Shown here piece by piece: positions 57,578-64,000 of a stretch of DNA of 64,000 nt (its first letter is position 1; every line of letters begins with the position of its first letter). The notes under the pieces are model-generated. The model saw only the letters and a list, made by a program, of their open reading frames with translations. It did no database searches and was not told where the DNA came from. Source of the DNA: Rhodovulum strictum (GTDB taxonomy: Bacteria; Pseudomonadota; Alphaproteobacteria; Rhodobacterales; Rhodobacteraceae); contig NZ_WJPO01000008.1 in assembly GCF_009649175.1 (NCBI RefSeq), positions 1 to 64,000 of the forward strand, in the 5' to 3' direction. The translations under genes were made by a program, and so were the position numbers.

Positions 57578-58897
57578 ATGGACCACCCGGATCGAATCGC
57601 CCTATCGCGGCGCGGGTTTCTCGGTATGGCGGCCGGGGGGATGGCACTGGCCGGAACGGGGGCACCTGCGCGCGCGCAGAAGGTGACCAGTTCGGCAAGG
57701 ATCGTGATCCTGGGCGCGGGCGCGGCGGGCACCGCCATCGCCAGCCGCCTTGTCCAGCGCCTTGACGGCGCGACGATCACCATCGTCGACGCGCGCAAGC
57801 GCCACCTTTACCAGCCCGGCTTCACGCTGATCGCGGCGGGGCTGAAACCGGCGGCATACTCGGTGTCCTCCACCGCCGAATGGCTGCCGCGCGGCGTCGA
57901 GTGGGTCGATGAAGCGGCGGCCGAGATCGACCCCGAGGCGAACCGGATCGTCACCACCGGCGGCAAGAGCATCGGCTATGACTTCCTGATCCTGGCCACG
58001 GGGCTGAAACTCGACTGGGACGCGGTCGAGGGCTTTGACATGAACCTGGTCGGCACCAATGGCATCGGCGCGGTCTATGCCGGCCCCGAACAGGCCGAAG
58101 CGACCTGGGGCGCGCTGAACCGCTTTACCGACGAGGGCGGCAAGGCGGTGCTGTTCCGCCCGGCCACCGAAATGAAATGCGCCGGGGCGCCGCTGAAATA
58201 CGCCTTTCTCACCGACGATTACGCACGGCGCAAGGGCAGCCGCGGCCGGGTCGAGGTTCACTATCACGCCCATGGCGGTGCGCTGTTCTCGGTGCCCATC
58301 GTGAACGAGAAGGTGCGGATGCTGTTCGACGACCGGGGCATCCGGGTGCAGTACAACCATGTGATGAAGGCCATCGACCCGGGCAAGAGGATCCTTACCT
58401 TCGCCACGCCCGATGGCGATATCGAGACCGATTACGACTTTACCAACGTGATCCCGCCGATGATCGCGCCCGACGTGATCCGCAATTCGCCCCTGCCCTG
58501 GCAGGAGGGTGCCTGGGGGGCGCAGGGCTGGGCCGAGGTCGACAAGGCGACCATGCGCCATGTGCGCTATCGCAACGTGTTCGCCATCGGCGACATCGCC
58601 GGGGTGCCCAAGGGCAAGACCGCGGCCTCGGTCAAGTGGCAGGTGCCGGTGGTCGAGGATCACCTGCTGGCCGATATCGAGGGCAGGCTGAGCCCGGCGG
58701 CCTTCAACGGCTATACCTCCTGCCCGATGATCACCCGGGTCGGCCGCGCGATGCTGATCGAATTCGACTACAAGGACAATCTGGTGCCCTCGTTCCCCGG
58801 CGTGATCGCGCCGCTGGAAGAGCTGTGGATTTCCTGGCTGATGAAGGAGGTGGCGCTGAAGGCCACCTATAACGCGATGCTGCGCGGCAAGGCCTGA
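57578..58897 (+). CDS. sqr: Tat-exported sulfide:quinone oxidoreductase
   Basis: Encodes 439 residues. A Tat signal (SRRGFLGMAAGG, residues 10-21) precedes two Rossmann domains: VILGAGAAGTA at 43-53 binds FAD and FAIGDIAGVPKGKT the flavin/ribityl region. Cys201 (KCAGAPLK) and Cys382 (YTSCP) are the redox pair carrying polysulfur in SQR; the third cysteine of type I enzymes is not evident, so type II-like is likely. A C-terminal amphipathic helix should bind the membrane. It oxidises sulfide to sulfane sulfur and reduces quinone on the periplasmic side. ATG 57578 follows AGGAGGAG. Flavocytochrome c sulfide dehydrogenase is a less likely alternative. Confidence 0.82.
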   Translation: MDHPDRIALSRRGFLGMAAGGMALAGTGAPARAQKVTSSARIVILGAGAAGTAIASRLVQRLDGATITIVDARKRHLYQPGFTLIAAGLKPAAYSVSSTAEWLPRGVEWVDEAAAEIDPEANRIVTTGGKSIGYDFLILATGLKLDWDAVEGFDMNLVGTNGIGAVYAGPEQAEATWGALNRFTDEGGKAVLFRPATEMKCAGAPLKYAFLTDDYARRKGSRGRVEVHYHAHGGALFSVPIVNEKVRMLFDDRGIRVQYNHVMKAIDPGKRILTFATPDGDIETDYDFTNVIPPMIAPDVIRNSPLPWQEGAWGAQGWAEVDKATMRHVRYRNVFAIGDIAGVPKGKTAASVKWQVPVVEDHLLADIEGRLSPAAFNGYTSCPMITRVGRAMLIEFDYKDNLVPSFPGVIAPLEELWISWLMKEVALKATYNAMLRGKA

Positions 58898-58909
58898 GGA
58901 GGACGGACC

Positions 58910-59269
58910 ATGAAGGAACTGACGCTTGAAACCCTGATCGCCGTGTTCGAGGAGATGTATGGCCCCTGGCTGTTCTGGGCCATGGTCGTGGTCGCGGCGC
59001 TGATCACGGTGGCCTTTCTGTATGTGCTGATCCGCGACCGCACGATCGAGGGCCGCTACCTGGCCCGCGCCGAACTGACCGCGCCGATCGGGGCGATCGC
59101 GGCGATCCTGTTCGTGCAATACATCACCAGTTCGGGCTTTTCCGATATCGGCGGGCCGATCGATGTGATCGTCGTTCTGATGATCGGGGTTGCGGGGGCG
59201 GGTGGCCTGACATTTCTGGTCTATGTGGCCCAGGCGTTCATGCGCCAGCCCGGCAAGAACCGAAACTGA
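58910..59269 (+). CDS. small three-helix membrane protein (possibly DUF5368)
   Basis: Encodes 119 residues with membrane segments near 20-41, 58-75 and 84-110 and a basic C-terminus. It starts 12 bp after sqr with GAGGA upstream, and the SLAC1-type channel gene follows 21 bp later, so all three are probably one operon. From memory it resembles DUF5368 proteins of Rhodobacterales; that name is tentative. It could be a membrane partner of SQR or of the channel. Function unknown. Confidence 0.75.
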   Translation: MKELTLETLIAVFEEMYGPWLFWAMVVVAALITVAFLYVLIRDRTIEGRYLARAELTAPIGAIAAILFVQYITSSGFSDIGGPIDVIVVLMIGVAGAGGLTFLVYVAQAFMRQPGKNRN

Positions 59270-59290
59270 TCACAGGGGATCGCGACCGCG

Positions 59291-60274
59291 ATGAACGCAT
59301 CCGTCGAAACCGGGGCGGGCCAGCCCGAAAGCCGACTGGCCCATTACCCGATCACCTTCTTTGCCACGGTCATGGGGATGCTGGGGCTGACGCTGGCGCT
59401 GCATGCCGGGGAACGGGCCTTCGGGCTGAGCGGGGCGCTGTCGGGCGCTGCGCTGATCGCCTCGGTGCTGCTGCTGGTGGCGGTGGCCACGGGCTATGGG
59501 CTGAAACTTGCGCTTCATTTCCGGAGCGCGGTGGCGGAATGGCACCATCCGGTCAGGCTGGCCTTCTTTCCGACGGTCTCGATCTCGCTGATCCTGCTGG
59601 CGACCGCGCTGCTGGCCGAACACCCGGCGCTGGCCGAACCGATCTGGATCGTCGGCACCGCGCTTCAGGGCGGGCTGGCGCTGCTGGTGATCGCGGACTG
59701 GATCGGGCATCGCGATTTCAAGCCGGGGCAGATGAACGCGGCCTGGTTCATTCCCGCGGTCGGCAACATCCTGGTGCCGATTGCGGGCGCGCCGCTGGGA
59801 TACCTGGAAATCTCGTGGCTGTTCTTTTCGGGCGGGCTGCTGTTCTGGGTGGTGCTGCTGACGCTGGTGATGAACCGGCTGACCTTTCACGAACCGCTGC
59901 CGAGCCGCCTGCAACCGACGCTGGTGATCCTGATCGCGCCGCCTGCGGTCGGCTTCATCGCCTGGATGCGGCTGAATGGCGAACTTGACCAGCTGGCGAT
60001 GTTCCTGATCCACGCGGCCTATGTCTTTGGGCTGATCGTGACGACGCAACTGCCCCGGATCCTGCGGCTGCCCTTTGCGCTGTCCTTCTGGGCGCTGTCC
60101 TTTCCGCTGGCGGCGCTGACCGTGGCGACCTTCGTCTATGCCGAGGCGATGGGTTCGGCATTCCACAAGGGGCTGGGCGGCGGGTTGCTGGTGCTGCTGG
60201 TGGCGGTGATCGCGGCTCTGGTCGGGCGCACCGGGCTGGCGATTGCGCGCGGCGAGATCTGCCGGCCGGAATAG
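59291..60274 (+). CDS. SLAC1/TDT-family anion channel or transporter
   Basis: Encodes 327 residues with about ten membrane helices. Sequence features such as WHHPVRLAFFPTVSISLILLA and NAAWFIPAVGNILVPIAG match the tellurite-resistance/dicarboxylate (TDT) group, related to plant SLAC1 channels, TehA and the yeast sulfite pump Ssu1. Position after sqr suggests export of an oxidised sulfur anion such as sulfite or thiosulfate. That is inference; other anions are possible. A GC-rich repeat follows. Confidence 0.85.
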   Translation: MNASVETGAGQPESRLAHYPITFFATVMGMLGLTLALHAGERAFGLSGALSGAALIASVLLLVAVATGYGLKLALHFRSAVAEWHHPVRLAFFPTVSISLILLATALLAEHPALAEPIWIVGTALQGGLALLVIADWIGHRDFKPGQMNAAWFIPAVGNILVPIAGAPLGYLEISWLFFSGGLLFWVVLLTLVMNRLTFHEPLPSRLQPTLVILIAPPAVGFIAWMRLNGELDQLAMFLIHAAYVFGLIVTTQLPRILRLPFALSFWALSFPLAALTVATFVYAEAMGSAFHKGLGGGLLVLLVAVIAALVGRTGLAIARGEICRPE

Positions 60275-60287
60275 GGGATGGCGGTTC

Positions 60288-60404
60288 GGGGCCTCTCCCG
60301 CCCCCGGCCTGCGCGGGGCTGACGCCCCGCTTGTCCGGCGTTGGGCGTGGCCGCGCGCTGACGCGCGCGGCGCCTCCGGCGGGGGTATTTGAGGCCAGAA
60401 GAAG
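60288..60404. repeat. 117-bp GC-rich hairpin repeat, copy B
   Basis: Second copy of the element at 11383-11500, in the same orientation and again between convergent genes (SLAC1-type gene and znuB). Hairpins here are GGGGC/GCCCC (about 60315-60328) and CCGCGCG/CGCGCGG (about 60351-60370). The conserved right end has CTCCGGCGGGGGTATTTG and AGAAGAAG. Differences from copy A fall mostly in loops or the joining segments. Confidence 0.8.
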
Positions 60405-60412
60405 GGCCCGGG

Positions 60413-61198
60413 TCAGGCGCGGCGGGGGGCGAGGCGGCTGAGCGCGAACAGCGCGGTCGCGGCGACCACGATGCTGGGGCCCGCGGGCGTGTCGAAGCGG
60501 AGCGAGCCCCAGAGCCCGCCCAGCGCGGCGAGCCCCGCGAAGAGCGTGGCGAGAATGGCCATCGTTTCGGGCGAGCGGGAGAGCGGGCGGGCGGCCGCGG
60601 CGGGGATGATCAGCATCGCCACGATCAGCAGCGCGCCGACGACCTGGAGCGCGACAGCGACGACAAGCGCAAGGGCAACGGTCAGCGCCAGCCGTTCGCG
60701 GCCGGGATCGAGCCCGGCGGCCTTGGCCAGTTCCTCGCTGACGGTGACGGTCAGCAGCGCGTTCCAGCGCCAGAGCAGAAGCGCCAGAACGCCGAGCGCG
60801 CCCGCCCAGATCACCGCAAGCTGGCTGCGTCCCACGGCGAGGATGTCACCGAAGAGATAGGCCGAGAGATCGACCCGCACCGCGGGCAGGAAGGAAACCG
60901 CCACAAGCCCGATGGCAAGCGCGCCATGGGCCAGCACGCCAAGCGCCGTGTCGATCGCAAGGCCGCGGCCCGCCAGCGCGGTCACGGTCAGCGCCATTGC
61001 CAGCGCCGTGGCCAGCGTGCCCGCGAAAAGCGAAATCTGGAAGGCCAGCGCCAGCGCCACGCCCAGGATCGCGGCATGGGCCGTCGCCTCGCCGAAATAG
61101 GCCATCCGGCGCCAGACCACGAAGCTGCCCAGGGGGCCGGCGGCGATGGCCACCGCCAGACCCGCAAGCCCGGCGCGGACCAGGAAATCATCCAGCAT
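60413..61198 (-). CDS. znuB: zinc ABC transporter permease
   Basis: Encodes 261 residues, an ABC-3 family permease with about eight membrane helices. GPLGSFVVWRRMAYFGEATAHAAILG is the conserved N-terminal region and LLIVAMLIIPAAAAR the conserved late helix. It forms the inner-membrane channel for Zn(II) with ZnuC and ZnuA. ATG 61198 overlaps the end of znuC by 11 bases. Confidence 0.94.
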   Translation of the reverse strand: MLDDFLVRAGLAGLAVAIAAGPLGSFVVWRRMAYFGEATAHAAILGVALALAFQISLFAGTLATALAMALTVTALAGRGLAIDTALGVLAHGALAIGLVAVSFLPAVRVDLSAYLFGDILAVGRSQLAVIWAGALGVLALLLWRWNALLTVTVSEELAKAAGLDPGRERLALTVALALVVAVALQVVGALLIVAMLIIPAAAARPLSRSPETMAILATLFAGLAALGGLWGSLRFDTPAGPSIVVAATALFALSRLAPRRA

Positions 61199-61964
61199 GG
61201 GCGGGCTCCTTTTCCGCGGCATGCGCGTGGGCGTCGCCATGGGTATGGTCGCAGGCGTCGTGGTCGTGATCATGCGCGTGCTGGTAAAGCGCCATGGTCC
61301 CCAGCGTGCCCAGCCCGAACAGCGCGCGGTATTCCGGCGCGGCGGTGACCACATGGGGCTGGCCCTGGCAGCAGATATGGCCGTTCAGGCATATCACCCG
61401 GTCAGAGGCCGCCATCACCACATGCAGGTCATGGCTGACCATCAGGATGCCCGCGCCGGTCTGGTGCCGGACATCCTCGACCAGTTGATAGAAGGATGCG
61501 GTGCCGGGCTGGTCGAGGCCCTGCGTCGCCTCGTCCAGGATCAGCAGTTCCGGCTCGGCCAGCAAGGCGCGCGCCAGCAGCACCCGCTGGAACTGCCCGC
61601 CCGAAAGCGCTGTCATCTGGCGGCCCTCGAGCCCCGGCACCCCGACATGGGCCAGCATCGCCGCGATCTCGGCCCGGCCGCGGCGGTCAGGCAGCGACAG
61701 GAAGCGCGCCACGCTCAGCGGCATGCGGTCGTCCACCGCCAGCCGCTGCGGCACATAGCCGATGCGCAGCCCGGCGCGGCGCGTCACCTGCCCCTCGGAC
61801 GGACGGACCACGCCGAGCAGCGCGCGCACCAGCGAGGATTTGCCCGATCCGTTCGGGCCGACCAATGTCACGATCTCTCCGGGCTCGATCGCGAAGGCGA
61901 CATCGCGCAGGGCCGTCACCCCGCCATAGCGCACCGCGAGCCCGCGCGCGGCGATCAGCGTCAT
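61188..61964 (-). CDS. znuC: zinc ABC transporter ATPase with His-rich tail
   Basis: Encodes 258 residues. Walker A GPNGSGKSS, signature LSGGQFQRVLLARA, Walker B LLILDEATQGLD and H-loop VSHDLH are all present. After the ABC domain, the last 30 residues hold about ten histidines with Asp and one Cys, a likely zinc-binding or sensing tail. It energises zinc import. Its start overlaps the zur stop by 4 bases, so zur-znuC-znuB is one operon. Confidence 0.95.
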   Translation of the reverse strand: MTLIAARGLAVRYGGVTALRDVAFAIEPGEIVTLVGPNGSGKSSLVRALLGVVRPSEGQVTRRAGLRIGYVPQRLAVDDRMPLSVARFLSLPDRRGRAEIAAMLAHVGVPGLEGRQMTALSGGQFQRVLLARALLAEPELLILDEATQGLDQPGTASFYQLVEDVRHQTGAGILMVSHDLHVVMAASDRVICLNGHICCQGQPHVVTAAPEYRALFGLGTLGTMALYQHAHDHDHDACDHTHGDAHAHAAEKEPAHAG

Positions 61965-62449
61965 TCGCTGGCCCCCTGGCAGGCGGGGCAGAGGCCGACC
62001 GCCTCGATGCTCATCCGCTCGACCCGGAAGCCGAGTGGGCCGGCGGCCTGCCGAAGGGACGCGGCCACCGCGGCCCCCGGCGCCTCGGCCAGACCGTTGC
62101 AGGCCGAGCAGATCAGAAAGACCGGCACATGCGCCTCGCCCGGGTGCATGCAGGCGGCAAAGGCGTTCAGCCGCCGGATGCGATGGGCGAAGCCATGCTC
62201 GACCAGGAATTCCAGCGCGCGATAGGCCACGGGCGGCTGGCGGCCGAACCCCTCTTCGGCCAGCCGGTCGAGCACATCATAGGCGCCCAGCGCCTGATGC
62301 GACTCGAGCAGGATTTCCAGCGCACGGCGGCGCACGGGGGTCAGGCGCAGGCCCTTTGCCTCGGCCACGGCTTCGGCATGGGCCATCGCCCCGTCGCGGC
62401 AGGCGGCGTGGTCATGGCTGGCAAAGGCCAGCGTGCCGTCGGGGTCCAT
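61961..62449 (-). CDS. zur: zinc uptake regulator Zur (Fur family)
   Basis: Encodes 162 residues. The winged-helix domain has LTPVRRRALEILLESHQALGAYDVL and PVAYRALEFL; the dimer domain has HVPVFLICSACNGLAE and a final CPAC, giving the two CxxC structural zinc pairs. It represses zinc-uptake genes when zinc is sufficient. As first gene of the znuCB operon, opposite znuA, it very likely binds the palindrome between them. Confidence 0.93.
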   Translation of the reverse strand: MDPDGTLAFASHDHAACRDGAMAHAEAVAEAKGLRLTPVRRRALEILLESHQALGAYDVLDRLAEEGFGRQPPVAYRALEFLVEHGFAHRIRRLNAFAACMHPGEAHVPVFLICSACNGLAEAPGAAVAASLRQAAGPLGFRVERMSIEAVGLCPACQGASE

Positions 62450-62466
62450 CCGATTCCCTCTTGACT

Positions 62467-62482
62467 AGTTATCTTATAACAT
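62467..62482. promoter_or_regulatory. Zur box between zur and znuA
   Basis: AGTTATCTTATAACAT contains the inverted repeat GTTAT-CTT-ATAAC (62468-62480). It resembles the AT-rich Zur palindromes of alphaproteobacteria (TGTTATA-centred) and is the only AT-rich block in the 79-bp divergent gap. It would control both zur-znuCB and znuA. Confidence 0.75.
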
Positions 62483-62528
62483 ATTCCTTGCCAACCAAGC
62501 CGCACAACCCGGAAATGACGGAGCCCCC

Positions 62529-63488
62529 ATGCGTTCGCTGACCGCCCTCGCCCTTGTCCTGACCGCCGCCCCGGCACTGGCCGCGCCGCCCAAGGTAATG
62601 ACAGACATCCCCGCCGTCCATGCACTGACCGCCGCGGTCATGGGGGAGCTTGGCACGCCCGACATCCTGCTCGACAAGGGGGCCGACCCGCATCACTTCC
62701 AGCTGCGCCCGTCCCAGGCCAGGGCCTTGTCCGAGGCCGATCTGGTGCTGTGGATCGGGCCGCGCATGACGCCCTGGCTGGAACGCGCCATCGCGGGCGT
62801 CGGGCTTTCGGGCGAAAGCGTTGCGCTCCTGGACCTGCCGGGCACGTTCCGGCGCGATTTCGGCGACACGGGCGGGCATGATCACGACCATGATCACGCT
62901 CACGATCACGGCCATGGCCATGACCACGCGCATGAGGCGGCCGACACACATGACCATACCGGGCTCGACCCCCATGCCTGGCTCGACCCCGAGAACGGGC
63001 GGGTCTGGACCCGGGCCATCGCCGCGCGTCTGGCCGCGCTCGACCCCGACAACGCTGCCGCCTATGCCGCCAATGCCGAGGCGACACTGGCGATGATCGA
63101 CGCGGCCGAGGCCGAGACGCGCAGCCTGCTGGCGCCGGTGGGCGATGCCCCGATCATGGTGTTTCACGATGCCTATGGCTATTTCGCTGATCATTTCGGC
63201 ATCACGGTCGCCGGTTCCATCGCGCTGGGCGATGCCGCCTCTCCGGGTGCCGGGCGGCTGGCGGACCTGCGCGGCCAGCTGCGTGAGGGCGGGATCGCCT
63301 GCATCTTCCCCGAGGCCCAGCACGATCCGGCCCATGTCACCGCCATCGTCGAGGGCACGGACACCCGCATCGGCGGGCTGCTGGACCCGTCGGGCAGCAC
63401 GATGGAATTCGGCCCCGACCTTTACCCCGCACTCCTGACCGGACTTGCCCGGACCATCGCCGATTGCGTCGCGGGCGCGGGGGGCTGA
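62529..63488 (+). CDS. znuA: zinc ABC transporter substrate-binding protein
   Basis: Encodes 319 residues of the cluster 9 (TroA-type) family. A signal peptide ends near ALAAPP. Metal ligands are expected in GADPHHFQL, LDPHAWLDP, the VFHDAYGYF segment and a late Glu/Asp. A loop of about 30 residues near 115-140 is packed with His and Asp, the mark of zinc-specific ZnuA. It captures Zn(II) in the periplasm. It is divergent from zur-znuCB across the Zur box. Confidence 0.95.
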   Translation: MRSLTALALVLTAAPALAAPPKVMTDIPAVHALTAAVMGELGTPDILLDKGADPHHFQLRPSQARALSEADLVLWIGPRMTPWLERAIAGVGLSGESVALLDLPGTFRRDFGDTGGHDHDHDHAHDHGHGHDHAHEAADTHDHTGLDPHAWLDPENGRVWTRAIAARLAALDPDNAAAYAANAEATLAMIDAAEAETRSLLAPVGDAPIMVFHDAYGYFADHFGITVAGSIALGDAASPGAGRLADLRGQLREGGIACIFPEAQHDPAHVTAIVEGTDTRIGGLLDPSGSTMEFGPDLYPALLTGLARTIADCVAGAGG

Positions 63489-63509
63489 GCCCCCCGCCAC
63501 CCGGCCCGA

Positions 63510-64000
63510 TCAGAAGTCGATCTCGACTGCGACGCCGCGCGCCCGCGCGATCTCGACCGCCCGGGCCGCGACCGCCAGATCCTGCAAGCCCACGCCGGTC
63601 CCGTCGAACAGCGTGATCTCGTCGGCCGATTGCCGCCCCGGCGCCAGCCCCGCGATCACCGCGCCGATCTGGGTGATGTCGCCCGCGCCGATCAGCCCCG
63701 CCGCCACCGCATGCTGCGCCTCGCCGATGCTGACCGATTGCGCGACCTCGTCGGTGAACACCCGCGCGCGCGCCAGAATCGCCGGATCGACCTCCTGCTT
63801 GCCCTTTGTGTCGGTCCCCATGCAGGCCAGATGCGTGCCGGGCCGGATATGGGCCTCCTTCAGTTGCGCCTCGAAACTCGACGTGATGGTGACGATCACA
63901 TCCGCCTGCGCGCCCAGTTCCTCCAGCGACACCGCCTCGAAGGGCAGGCCCAGTTCCTCGGCGGTCTCGGCCAGCCGGGGCAGCATCTCGGGGTGATAGT
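63510..64000 (-). CDS. ornithine cyclodeaminase/alanine dehydrogenase family protein (N-terminus cut off)
   Basis: Only the C-terminal 163 or so residues are visible; the frame runs off the right edge of the window, with an in-frame Met at 63986 that is probably internal. ADVIVTITSS, GTHLACMGTDTKGKQEVDP and VFTDEVAQS match the NAD-binding half of the ornithine cyclodeaminase/mu-crystallin family. Members convert amino acids to imino or cyclic acids; specificity cannot be read from this fragment. It is convergent with znuA. Confidence 0.85.
   Translation of the reverse strand, partial: YHPEMLPRLAETAEELGLPFEAVSLEELGAQADVIVTITSSFEAQLKEAHIRPGTHLACMGTDTKGKQEVDPAILARARVFTDEVAQSVSIGEAQHAVAAGLIGAGDITQIGAVIAGLAPGRQSADEITLFDGTGVGLQDLAVAARAVEIARARGVAVEIDF

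Noticed and set aside
62880-62950. Tandem DNA repeat
   Set aside because: The repeated GATCACG/CATGACC units simply encode the His-Asp-rich metal-binding loop of ZnuA.

Overview
The window is about 64 kb of very GC-rich alphaproteobacterial chromosome. Several features point to the Rhodobacterales (Paracoccaceae; Rhodobacter/Rhodovulum-like): an F1-only atpHAGDC operon, a CryB-type Fe-S photolyase next to a short-chain dehydrogenase, a hisC-tyrA pair, a DUF2125 protein, and a roughly 118-bp GC-rich intergenic repeat of a kind I recall from this order. No rRNA, tRNA, IS element, prophage or CRISPR array was seen. Nearly all genes look intact and share codon use, so this reads as core chromosome with a few accessory modules.

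Layout. 1-2.8 kb: cold-shock protein, then SDR and cryB on the minus strand. 2.8-4.6 kb: leuA behind a leucine-rich leader peptide that may be translated from a leaderless transcript. 4.8-11.4 kb: cell-elongation cluster mreBCD-mrdA-rodA, ending in a ghrA-like reductase. 11.4-14.5 kb (minus): SseB-like protein, Fe-S uracil-DNA glycosylase-like protein, and a membrane-free chemoreceptor-like protein. 14.7-20.6 kb: a BMP-type nucleoside/nucleobase ABC importer in an overlapping operon with a CodA-like deaminase. 20.6-25.5 kb (minus): ATP synthase F1. 25.8-29.9 kb: methyltransferase, gloB, clpA. 29.9-33.3 kb (minus): a MotA/ExbB-like plus MotB/OmpA-like pair with a very long coiled coil, then ChaC. 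33.4-38.6 kb: DUF2125, extensin-like, tyrA-type and hisC genes, a YqhA-type membrane protein and rpsD.

38.9-45.6 kb: a three-gene predicted amide-bond or peptide-modification system (transglutaminase-DUF2126 amidoligase; circularly permuted ATP-grasp-alpha-E fusion; second transglutaminase). 45.7-47.6 kb: Cache-type membrane chemoreceptor. 47.7-49.9 kb: glycosyltransferase plus metallophosphoesterase behind a good PHO box, best read as the agt-plcP lipid-remodelling operon for phosphate starvation. 49.9-52.1 kb (minus): CHAD protein, short HPF, and a mannosyl-3-phosphoglycerate phosphatase with an altered catalytic motif. 52.2-56.5 kb: MacB/HlyD-like efflux operon. 56.7-60.3 kb: APS reductase, Tat-exported sulfide:quinone reductase, small membrane protein and SLAC1/TDT channel, a sulfur module. 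60.4-63.5 kb: zur-znuCB and divergent znuA around a Zur box. The right edge cuts an ornithine-cyclodeaminase-family gene.

The best candidates for under-described biology are the amidoligase/transglutaminase cluster, the coiled-coil stator pair, the sulfide module, the leucine leader and the hairpin repeat at convergent gene ends.
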